Positions 1 to 7,349 of a DNA stretch of 64,000 nt are shown here, in pieces (within the stretch, counting starts at the first letter, position 1; each line of letters begins with the position of its first letter). The notes below the pieces were generated by a model, which was not told where the DNA came from, did not search any database, and was given only the letters and a program-made list of their open reading frames with translations. The translations under genes and the position numbers were made by a program. Location: the NCBI RefSeq assembly GCF_052060035.1, contig NZ_JBPOEA010000003.1:1-64000 (forward strand), given 5' to 3'. The DNA is from Fodinibius sp052060035. Its GTDB lineage: Bacteria > Bacteroidota > Rhodothermia > Balneolales > Balneolaceae.

Positions 1-112
1 TCCGCCCCGCCTAAACGGGGCTGACAAGGGCTCGACGTGCGATCGTCTGTATGTTCTCAGTCTGTCAAAGAACGAATTGTTCTTCCCAATTTTTGGCCTA
101 TTTCTTTGAGCC
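1..112 (-). promoter_or_regulatory. Probable rRNA operon leader with boxA-like antiterminator
   Basis: Read on the minus strand, 63-73 is GTTCTTTGACA, which closely resembles the boxA antitermination element (TGCTCTTTAACA in E. coli) found in front of 16S rRNA and in 16S-23S spacers. The stretch beyond it (1-60) is more GC-rich than its surroundings and holds a GCCCCG/CGGGGC stem (4-9 and 16-21). It lies downstream of the terminator of the preceding minus-strand gene. I infer that an rRNA operon, transcribed leftwards, starts just outside the left edge. No rRNA sequence is inside the window, so this rests on the short motif and position. Confidence 0.45.
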
Positions 113-158
113 AAAAAAACGGAGTTGAACTCATTTGCTGCTGGGCTCAACCCCGTTT
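111..158 (-). terminator. Rho-independent terminator of the yhhQ-like gene
   Basis: On the minus strand a 14-nt stem (158-145 with 130-117, 12 of 14 positions paired) is followed directly by a run of seven T residues (119-113). It lies about 120 bases past the stop codon of the transporter gene and matches an intrinsic terminator. A second inverted repeat (90-97 with 110-117) overlaps the T run. Confidence 0.7.
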
Positions 159-279
159 CAAATTGGAATCCTAATGTAAGACCAAACCGGGGTATATGTC
201 AATCTTTTTTTGGTATTTATTTTACTTTTTTTGCCAACCTTAGCCAGCATCTCTTAAACCCCATTTACCATCTCTAAAA

Positions 280-1050
280 CTACTCATATAGGCTATTACC
301 ACTCGGATCTTCCTCGAATTCTTGGAAGATTTTTACCCCTAAATAACAAAGTGGAGTATCGAACAGTGCGAAAAAGAATTTAAAGAGGTAAGAATTGATA
401 ATTAAGATAGCTAATTTGCCTATTGTATTTATATCCTGCCCCAGATTTCCGGCAAAATAAAGGATTGATAAAATCGCTGTTGAGTCAACTAATTGACTTA
501 CCGTTGTTGATGCATTATTGCGTAACCAAAGATGTTTTCCATCCGTCAAATCTTTCCAAAAATGAAATAATCGAACATCTACCGTTTGTGCAGTCAAATA
601 TGCAATCATACTGGCAATAGTATTGCCAATCATAAATTCATAGACTCCCTCGAACAGCTGGAGCCCACCGCTTACCCCAGCAGTACTAGGCAGCCAATGA
701 TTAACGGTCATCAGAAATAGCATAAAAGCATTCATCCAAAACCCAACCCAAACAACTAATTGGGCTTTCTTTCGCCCATATAGCTCAGATAACAAATCGG
801 TTGCCAAAAACGTAAACGGATAGGCAATAACTCCGACGGGGACACTCATCGTGTAGATGCTGTTATCGCGAACAAGTTCCGGAACCAGCGCCAGCATCCA
901 GTCCGAAAGTTCTACCGAAAATAAGGTGACAAACTTGGTTGTTCCTATGACATTACCAAGTACGAGCGAGGTTAAAAAGATACCGGCTAATGATAAAAAC
1001 AAAGCATCTCTTTTATAGGTAGCAACTGGGGGCGTTTTTTCACCGTCCAT
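280..1050 (-). CDS. yhhQ: Queuosine precursor transporter, YhhQ/VUT family
   Basis: A 256-residue inner-membrane protein of the VUT (formerly DUF165) family, which takes up preQ0/preQ1 for synthesis of the tRNA nucleoside queuosine. The sequence shows about six hydrophobic segments and the family signatures: a P-x-T-F-L-A-T-D-L-L-S-E-L-Y-G-R block near residues 77-92 and a second R-N-N-A-S-T-T-V-S-Q-L-V-D-S block near 177-190. The length is usual for the family. No preQ1 riboswitch is evident in the 104-base gap to the divergent umuC gene, and no other queuosine gene is in the window. It ends in a good terminator. The family assignment is firm; the exact substrate is inferred from the family. 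Confidence 0.88.
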   Translation of the reverse strand: MDGEKTPPVATYKRDALFLSLAGIFLTSLVLGNVIGTTKFVTLFSVELSDWMLALVPELVRDNSIYTMSVPVGVIAYPFTFLATDLLSELYGRKKAQLVVWVGFWMNAFMLFLMTVNHWLPSTAGVSGGLQLFEGVYEFMIGNTIASMIAYLTAQTVDVRLFHFWKDLTDGKHLWLRNNASTTVSQLVDSTAILSILYFAGNLGQDINTIGKLAILIINSYLFKFFFALFDTPLCYLGVKIFQEFEEDPSGNSLYE

Positions 1051-1154
1051 CGTAAAAGTAATTAATTACCTCAATTTGAGATTTCTTTTTCTAATAATTG
1101 TTTCCAATAATAAATTAAATAAAAGCAATTTCCACTCTTATCGTTCAACTAACT

Positions 1155-2438
1155 ATGAGCAAATCCGTTTACGCGCTGATCGACTGCAATAACTTTTATG
1201 CTTCGTGCGAACGTGTATTTGATCCACAGCTACGCGCCAAACCTATTGCCATACTTTCTAACAATGACGGATGTGTAATTGCCCGCTCTGATGAAGCTAA
1301 AAAAGCAGGCGTTGAAATGGGCATTCCTGAATTTAAAATTCGGGATCTAATCAAAGAAAAAAACATTGTATTAAAATCCTCGAACTATGCTTTATACGGG
1401 GATATGTCGCGGCGGGTGATGGAAACGCTCCGACATCTAACACCCAAGGTAGAACCATATAGCATAGATGAAGCCTTTATGGAATTTCCAAAACTCATTG
1501 TCGAAGACCTGCAAACTTTTGGGAACAAGATTAAATCAACAGTTAAACAATGGACCGGGCTTCCCGTGTCTGTAGGCATTGCGACTTCGAAGACACTTGC
1601 AAAAATTGCGAATGAAACCGCTAAATCAGATCCTCAATATGATGGCGTATTAAACCTGGTTGATAATCCCAAACTTGATGCCTTGTTGAAAAACACAAAA
1701 CTTACTGACATTTGGGGGATGGGGGCAGGTTTATCACAACGTTTATTCAAAGAAGGAATCCAGAATGCCTTTCAGCTAAAACAGCAAATAAGTCGAAAGG
1801 AATGGGTACGCAGCAAGTTGAGTGTAACCGGCCTGCGGACAGTCATGGAGCTCAATGGCGAACCCTGCCTGGAGATTGAAAATATTGTAGATCCGCGAAA
1901 AGGCATTATGACTTCTCGATCGTTTGGAAAAGCCGTTACGGATTTTGGGGATTTAAGCGAAGCAATTGCCCAGTTTACAAGTATTGCTGCCGAAAAACTT
2001 CGTGCCCAAAATTCTGTAGCCTCCCTGCTGCATGTCACGCTCCGCACTAATAAGTATTCCGATTATAAATCCAAGTATAAATATGGTATGGAATTTCCCT
2101 TGCATGTGCCAACGGCTAACACCTCCCATCTCATAAAATGTGGACACGCCTGTCTGGATAAACTTTATCAGAATGACTTACGATATAAAAAGGCAGCTGT
2201 TATACTTACAGGAATCTTGCCAAAATCAGAGGTCCAGCAAGATCTGTTTAGCAAAAATCAATATACGGCAAGCGAGCACAACCTGATGCAAAAAGTAGAT
2301 GACATCAACACAAAATATGGTTCCGATACCACACACTTTGCATCTACGGGTATTAATAAATCCTGGCAAATGAAACAACAATTTTTGTCTCCCAGATATA
2401 CTTCACGGTGGGATGATATTAAGCAAGCACAAACTTAA
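1155..2438 (+). CDS. umuC: Y-family DNA polymerase V catalytic subunit UmuC
   Basis: A 427-residue translesion polymerase, close to the 422 residues of E. coli UmuC. It would extend primers across damaged bases during the SOS response. Catalytic carboxylates are present: D10 in ALIDCNNFYAS, and D105-E106 in YSIDEAF. The S-N-N-D-G-C-V-I-A-R-S block at 35-45 is the UmuC-type nucleotide pocket. Helix-hairpin-helix, little-finger and C-terminal DUF4113-like regions (about 365-420) follow. UmuC normally acts with processed UmuD, but no umuD precedes or follows it here; the neighbours are a transporter and a DUF4174 protein. I see no clear LexA-type palindrome upstream. Confidence 0.93.
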   Translation: MSKSVYALIDCNNFYASCERVFDPQLRAKPIAILSNNDGCVIARSDEAKKAGVEMGIPEFKIRDLIKEKNIVLKSSNYALYGDMSRRVMETLRHLTPKVEPYSIDEAFMEFPKLIVEDLQTFGNKIKSTVKQWTGLPVSVGIATSKTLAKIANETAKSDPQYDGVLNLVDNPKLDALLKNTKLTDIWGMGAGLSQRLFKEGIQNAFQLKQQISRKEWVRSKLSVTGLRTVMELNGEPCLEIENIVDPRKGIMTSRSFGKAVTDFGDLSEAIAQFTSIAAEKLRAQNSVASLLHVTLRTNKYSDYKSKYKYGMEFPLHVPTANTSHLIKCGHACLDKLYQNDLRYKKAAVILTGILPKSEVQQDLFSKNQYTASEHNLMQKVDDINTKYGSDTTHFASTGINKSWQMKQQFLSPRYTSRWDDIKQAQT

Positions 2439-2448
2439 ATCATTCATG

Positions 2449-2895
2449 CTACTGCTTCATTTCTCGCTGTCGCATGGGCATGGCATCAATAACATTGAAA
2501 AGCTTATCCGTTAATAACAGCTCTTCCTCTCGCAACTTTTCAGTGCCATCTTTTCCAAGCAAAATAACACTAAAACGGCTTGACTCAACATTAAATTGCT
2601 CCTGTAGGTTTATGGTCTCCTGCCTGCTGATATCCTGACCTGCTACAAAAGAATTACCATCTGAAAACAAATGAAGCGTTATCAAGTCACGATCCTGAAA
2701 TCCTGCTTCATGGCCGCTAAATTCTTTTAATTGTTTTTGATACTGCTCGTTTTCCTTAGAATCAGCAAAAACAAGGATTACCCGGTGCTGCCACTGATAC
2801 TGGTCAAGATTAGCAGGAGAACCATCAGATTGTGCCATTAAAATCGGACAACAAGAAAGAAATAAAATAATGTAACTGGCAATTGCTTTTAGCAT
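2449..2895 (-). CDS. DUF4174 domain-containing secreted protein
   Basis: A 148-residue protein when started at the ATG at 2895, which puts a clean signal peptide first (MLKAIASYIILFLSCC, likely cut after LMAQ). A longer frame to 2955 would prefix 20 residues and overlap the divergent gene, so I prefer the shorter start. The mature part fits DUF4174: Y-Q-W-x-x-R near the start, E-R-D-like (QDRDLITLHLF) in the middle, a V-I-L-L-G-K-D-G-T-E-K-L-R block, and the closing I-D-A-M-P-M-R motif. The family has a thioredoxin-like look but no conserved cysteine pair, and its function is unknown. Export to the periplasm is inferred. Confidence 0.8.
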   Translation of the reverse strand: MLKAIASYIILFLSCCPILMAQSDGSPANLDQYQWQHRVILVFADSKENEQYQKQLKEFSGHEAGFQDRDLITLHLFSDGNSFVAGQDISRQETINLQEQFNVESSRFSVILLGKDGTEKLREEELLLTDKLFNVIDAMPMRQREMKQ

Positions 2896-2957
2896 GAGGG
2901 CTCGGCCTTTATTATACTTTGGCTCTAAAACAGCAATATCAAAAAGACAGTTCATTA

Positions 2958-3887
2958 ATGTCTCTTCTTTTTATCGCCCCCGATCGAGACCTTTCTTCCT
3001 GGGAAAATGCCATTCAAGATATTGATCCCAATATTGAAATTGATATTTGGCCGGCTATACAAGACAAAGAACGAGTTCAGTTTGCCGTGTGCTGGAATCA
3101 TCCCAAGCATGTATTGGACCAATTCCCAAACCTTAAAGCCGTCTCTTCACTTGGTGCCGGTGCTGATCATCTGATTAACGACGAGCATCTTCCTTCTTCA
3201 GTTGATATTTCTCGTGTTGTTTCGCCTTCGCTTGTTCAGCAGATGAGAGAATATATCACGGCAGCAGTTCTTAACATTCAACGGAACTTTGTGCAATATC
3301 TCAGACAAAACGATCAGGGAAGATGGCAACCCCATAATCATCCATTGGCAACAGATTTACAGGTGGGAATTATGGGATTGGGAGAACTCGGCAGACCGAC
3401 TGCCAAGCAATTAGCTCAGATGGGGTACCAAGTTTCGGGATGGGCACAATCAGACAAAAAAATCAAAGGGGTAAACATCTTTATCGGCCCAGATCAGTTG
3501 GACGCATTTCTCAATGACACACAAATTCTTATTTGCCTGCTTCCCCTTACCGATAAAACGGAAGGGATTTTAAATCTCGATACCTTTAAACAACTCAAGA
3601 ATAATGCATGGATTATCAACGCGGCTCGTGGGGAACACCTAGTGGATGAAGATTTAATTTATGCGTTGGACAGTAATATCCTGCAAGGGGCATGGTTAGA
3701 TGTATTTTCAGAAGAACCGCTGCCCGACAAGCATGCTTTCTGGAATCGGCAAAATATTATTATCACGCCTCATGTTGCCAGTATTACCAAACCAAGTGAA
3801 GTTGCCGATCAAATTGTGGAGAATTATAAGCGAGCGCTATCTGGTATGGAGCTAAATTATACCGTTGACCGGGCAAAAGGGTATTAA
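2958..3887 (+). CDS. D-2-hydroxyacid dehydrogenase, GhrA-like glyoxylate/hydroxypyruvate reductase
   Basis: A 309-residue NAD(P)-dependent dehydrogenase (E. coli GhrA is 312), reducing small 2-oxoacids such as glyoxylate or hydroxypyruvate. The Rossmann motif G-L-G-E-L-G lies near residues 140-145. Catalytic residues typical of the family are visible: Arg in NAARGEH (about 224), Glu in DVFSEEPLP (about 253) and His in TPHVAS (about 272). I chose the ATG at 2958 (MSLLFIAPD) because the extra 13 residues from 2919 look unlike the family and would overlap the divergent gene. Substrate specificity cannot be fixed from sequence alone. Confidence 0.86.
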   Translation: MSLLFIAPDRDLSSWENAIQDIDPNIEIDIWPAIQDKERVQFAVCWNHPKHVLDQFPNLKAVSSLGAGADHLINDEHLPSSVDISRVVSPSLVQQMREYITAAVLNIQRNFVQYLRQNDQGRWQPHNHPLATDLQVGIMGLGELGRPTAKQLAQMGYQVSGWAQSDKKIKGVNIFIGPDQLDAFLNDTQILICLLPLTDKTEGILNLDTFKQLKNNAWIINAARGEHLVDEDLIYALDSNILQGAWLDVFSEEPLPDKHAFWNRQNIIITPHVASITKPSEVADQIVENYKRALSGMELNYTVDRAKGY

Positions 3888-3897
3888 ATAACGAAAG

Positions 3898-4971
3898 TCA
3901 CTCAACCTCAACAGAAGTCACCCAGCCAAAAGGATCTTCAGCCTGCCCGCGCTGAATATCCGTAATAGCATCATAAAATTTCTGTCCCACCGGACCTCGT
4001 CCATCAATATCAAAAGTTACTGATTGCCCGTTGTGATGGACTTCTGCTACCGGAGCCACAACGGCAGCGGTGCCTGCTCCAAATACCTCATCCAACGTAT
4101 CTTTTTTTCCGGCTTCCATTACTTCATCAATACTGATTCGACGCTCTTCGACCGGCATATCCCAATGCTTCGCCAGCTGTACGACCGAATCGCGTGTAAC
4201 GCCCGGCAAAATGGTACCCCGTAAATTGGGGGTAACCAAGGTTCCATCAATCACAAAAAAGATATTCATGGTCCCCACTTCTTCAACATATTTGTGCTCC
4301 TCAGCATCCAGCCACAGCACCTGGTCAAACCCATCCTTTTTGGCCTGCTGCGCCGGATACAAGCTGGCTGCATAATTACCGGCTGTTTTGGCAGCGCCGA
4401 CGCCTCCTTTTACTGCTCGAACATACTGCTGGGTAGTTGTTAGCTTCACCGGCCGATCATAATATGAACCAACAGGTGACATAATAATAAAGAATCGATA
4501 GGTATCTGATACTCGTGCTGAGATCACCGGATCAAAAGCACAGGCAAAAGGTCGTATGTAAAGGGTATTGCCTTCTTTTTCCGGAACCCATTGATGGTCA
4601 AGTCGAATCAATTCTTTAATGCCTTCCAAGAATATATCACGGTCTATTGTGGGAATACACATCCGTTCACAGGAACGCACCATACGCTCATAATTTTTTT
4701 CCGGTCGAAAAAGGTTGACCGATTCCCCATCTACATAATAAGCCTTGGTTCCTTCAAATACTGATTGGGCATAATGCAAAGTATTTAAAGCCGGTGTAAT
4801 CTCAATCGGGCCATACGGTTTTATTTCAGGCTGCTGCCACTTTCCATCCCGGTATTCCATCTCAAGCATATGGTCTGCAAACTCACGGCCAAATCCAGGC
4901 TTATCCAAATCCACATTTTCAATTCGACTCGACGACGTTTTGGTAATATTGAAAATAGTATCAGTAGTCAT
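3898..4971 (-). CDS. ilvE: Branched-chain amino acid aminotransferase
   Basis: A 357-residue PLP fold-type IV enzyme that interconverts Leu, Ile and Val with their 2-oxo acids using 2-oxoglutarate. The PLP lysine is K195 in GVGAAKTAGNY. The YAQSVFEGTKAY segment at 67-78, the FDPVISAR segment, and the E-V-G-T-M-N-I-F-F and G-T-I-L-P-G-V-T-R motifs are diagnostic of the BCAT type II group. Gene end faces the end of the hydroxyacid dehydrogenase gene with a 10-base gap. The window also holds a branched-chain 2-oxoacid dehydrogenase E1 (54934-57375), so leucine-family breakdown to branched acyl-CoA is plausible. Confidence 0.95.
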   Translation of the reverse strand: MTTDTIFNITKTSSSRIENVDLDKPGFGREFADHMLEMEYRDGKWQQPEIKPYGPIEITPALNTLHYAQSVFEGTKAYYVDGESVNLFRPEKNYERMVRSCERMCIPTIDRDIFLEGIKELIRLDHQWVPEKEGNTLYIRPFACAFDPVISARVSDTYRFFIIMSPVGSYYDRPVKLTTTQQYVRAVKGGVGAAKTAGNYAASLYPAQQAKKDGFDQVLWLDAEEHKYVEEVGTMNIFFVIDGTLVTPNLRGTILPGVTRDSVVQLAKHWDMPVEERRISIDEVMEAGKKDTLDEVFGAGTAAVVAPVAEVHHNGQSVTFDIDGRGPVGQKFYDAITDIQRGQAEDPFGWVTSVEVE

Positions 4972-5187
4972 AATAAATTCGTTAATTCAAACTGTGCTAA
5001 AAATACAATTTTTGTGGCAAAATCTCTTCACAAAATAAACCCTGTAACCGTATCACGATTTTTGCTCTGGCATTGATTCCTCATACTGGGCGTAACTATT
5101 TGAATGTAAATTTTGAATGTTGACAAACTTCTTTGCTTTCCGCTATTTAAAAGTCAGCTACTAATTATTAATCACTATCTAACCCTG

Positions 5188-6537
5188 ATGAAAATATTCG
5201 CCAAATACCTATTCCTGATTTTAGTTTTCTTCGGTCCAACTCAGATCGCATCGGCACAACAAACTGCACCACCCAAAATATTGTCGATGCAGGAACGAGC
5301 CCATGTAACAAACAACTGGCTTGAATATCGCCTCAACAATATAATTCCCGAGCTGATGCAAAGGGAAAATGTTGATATGTGGATTATCATTGCTCGAGAA
5401 TATAATGAAGATCCCGTTATCAAAACGATGCTTCCTGCCACATGGCAATCTGCGCGCCGTCGAACAATACTTGTTTTTTCTGACAACGGCAAAGAGACAG
5501 AGCGGATGGCCGTAGCTCGCTATGATATTGGCCAATTTTTTAAAACCGCTTGGGATAAGGACAAAGAACCCAACCAGTGGAAACGTCTGGTAGAGATTAT
5601 CAAAGAAAAAGAGCCGAAAAATATTGCCCTTAACTACTCCCCTACTTTTGCCCTGGCCGATGGAATCAGCCATTCAGAATATAAAGCTTTCTCATCTGCT
5701 CTCCCCAAGAAATATCAAAAACGTATCACATCAGGCGAAGATCTGGCCATAGGATGGCTCGAGACCCGCACCGAGCCCGAGATGCAGGTATATCCAATGA
5801 TCTGTCATATTGCTCACGATATTATTGCCGAAGGTTTTTCTGAAAAAGTAATTCAACCGGGCATAACCACAACAAAAGATGTAGAATGGTGGTATCGCGA
5901 GCGTATACGTGATCTCAATCTAACGGCTTGGTTTCATCCCAGCGTATCGGTTCAACGTGCCGCTGATCCAGATACTTCATTCCTAGCCAACTTTTCCAAA
6001 CGACCCGCAGAAAATATTATCCGCCCCGGTGACTTGCTCCATGTTGATTTTGGCATAACCTACCTGGGACTCAGTACTGACACCCAACAACATGCCTATA
6101 TTCTTAAGCCCGGCGAAAAGCATGCTCCCAAAGGATTGCAGGTTGCATTGAAGAAAGGTAATCGCCTGCAAGATATTTTGACAGATAACTTCAAGGAAGG
6201 TCGCAGCGGTAATCAAATTCTCGCTCAAAGCCGCAAGCAAGCAATAAGTGAAGGAATAAAACCCAGCATCTATACCCATCCAATTGGCTATCACGGGCAC
6301 GGTGCCGGAACAACGATCGGACTTTGGGATCAGCAGGATGGCGTACCCGGTAAAGGCGATTACCCGCTTTATGCAAATACGGCCCACTCTATTGAACTCA
6401 ATGCCACAGTTGATATACCCGAATGGGATAAAGAAATTCGCATTATGCTTGAAGAAGATGCCTTTTTTGATGGCGATTCAGTTCGATATATTGACGGGCG
6501 CCAAACGGAACTTTGGCTCATTCCGCGACAAGACTAA
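5188..6537 (+). CDS. Secreted M24-family metallopeptidase (Xaa-Pro aminopeptidase-like)
   Basis: A 449-residue peptidase when started at the ATG at 5188; this gives a proper signal peptide ending in IASA before QQ, whereas an upstream ATG at 5113 would add 25 unlikely residues. The C-terminal half has the pita-bread fold ligands: D287 in HVDFG, D298 in STDTQQHA, the histidines of HPIGYHGHG (364-371), E403 in IELN and E422/E423 in MLEEDAF. All five metal-ligand positions appear to be kept, so it should be active. It is probably periplasmic and trims proline-containing peptides. A TTGACA-N18-TATTTA pair near 5130-5160 may be its promoter. Confidence 0.85.
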   Translation: MKIFAKYLFLILVFFGPTQIASAQQTAPPKILSMQERAHVTNNWLEYRLNNIIPELMQRENVDMWIIIAREYNEDPVIKTMLPATWQSARRRTILVFSDNGKETERMAVARYDIGQFFKTAWDKDKEPNQWKRLVEIIKEKEPKNIALNYSPTFALADGISHSEYKAFSSALPKKYQKRITSGEDLAIGWLETRTEPEMQVYPMICHIAHDIIAEGFSEKVIQPGITTTKDVEWWYRERIRDLNLTAWFHPSVSVQRAADPDTSFLANFSKRPAENIIRPGDLLHVDFGITYLGLSTDTQQHAYILKPGEKHAPKGLQVALKKGNRLQDILTDNFKEGRSGNQILAQSRKQAISEGIKPSIYTHPIGYHGHGAGTTIGLWDQQDGVPGKGDYPLYANTAHSIELNATVDIPEWDKEIRIMLEEDAFFDGDSVRYIDGRQTELWLIPRQD

Positions 6538-6618
6538 ACATTGCCGTATTATCTTATCCATGTAGATGCTGAATTTTACAATCAATTCCACTATTAATAG
6601 AGAAATAGAATTTAAATA

Positions 6619-7305
6619 ATGAGCAGTATAGATTCCTTATTGAACCTTCTTAAAGATACTCCTGATGGTGCTTTTTTTAACCCTTGGTACCAGAATGATT
6701 CTCAACATGATGTAGTTAATAAAGCGCCGGAGATCCGTAAAAATCAGCTCAAACATTATCTCGAAGAGCGGCTTGCCACTGCAAAATACCTGTTTATCGC
6801 TGAGGCGCTTGGCTATCAGGGAGGGCACTTTACCGGTATTGCGATGACCTCCGAACGAATTCTCCTTGGACATCACGAGTCGGTGCACGGCATTCCTGCC
6901 GATGGGGCTTTTCAATCTATTGAGCCAAAACGCACCAGTAAACCGGAAGTGAACGAAAAAGGGATGTCGGAACCTACTGCCACCATCATGTGGAAAGCTA
7001 TCTATCAGCTGGGGATCGACCCGTATGAAACTGTGCTGTGGAATGCCCTGCCCTGGCATCCGTATGATTCTGATGATGGACTTCTCAGCAATCGTACCCC
7101 CACTGACCGTGAGCTTGAAAAAGGGTATTCCTCACTGAAATCATTTCTGAAACTTTTCCCCGATGGAGAAATTATCGCGGTAGGACGAAAGTGCGAACAG
7201 AGCTTAGATGCTTTTGGGATATCTGACTATACCCCGGTCCGCCACCCCGCCAACGGTGGTGCACCTAAGTTCCGGCGCCAAATGAAAGATTTAATTAATA
7301 GTTAG
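6619..7305 (+). CDS. Uracil-DNA glycosylase superfamily protein
   Basis: A 228-residue protein of the UDG-like superfamily. Motif 1 reads AEALGYQGGHFTGIAMTSER (61-80), corresponding to the G-E-A-P-G-x-x-G block of related families; N142 lies in WNALPWHPY and H209 in VRHPANGGAP (207-215), in place of motif 2. Such proteins remove uracil or related damaged bases from DNA, or are uncharacterised members of the fold. The acidic residue used by many family-1 enzymes is not obvious, so activity is uncertain. The 3' end converges on ppc, with an inverted repeat in the 44-base gap. Confidence 0.75.
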   Translation: MSSIDSLLNLLKDTPDGAFFNPWYQNDSQHDVVNKAPEIRKNQLKHYLEERLATAKYLFIAEALGYQGGHFTGIAMTSERILLGHHESVHGIPADGAFQSIEPKRTSKPEVNEKGMSEPTATIMWKAIYQLGIDPYETVLWNALPWHPYDSDDGLLSNRTPTDRELEKGYSSLKSFLKLFPDGEIIAVGRKCEQSLDAFGISDYTPVRHPANGGAPKFRRQMKDLINS

Positions 7306-7313
7306 CAATTTTG

Positions 7314-7348
7314 AATTAGGAATATGAGCATGTTGTGAATTCCTAATT
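7314..7348. terminator. Inverted repeat between convergent genes, possible bidirectional terminator
   Basis: AATTAGGAAT (7314-7323) is the exact reverse complement of ATTCCTAATT (7339-7348), giving a 10-bp stem with a 15-base loop. It fills the gap between the UDG-like gene and ppc, which converge. There is no good T run on either side, so its termination strength is doubtful. Confidence 0.35.
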
Positions 7349-7349
7349 A

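Noticed and set aside
16..60. A GGGGCTGAC...TCGACG string resembles the 5' end of tmRNA on the plus strand
   Set aside because: No matching 3' half with a tRNA-like TTCGA loop and CCA end within 300 bases, and the opposite strand has a better boxA reading.
5113..5187. Upstream start for the M24 peptidase
   Set aside because: The added 25 residues precede an intact signal peptide and lack a ribosome-binding site; the ATG at 5188 is preferred.
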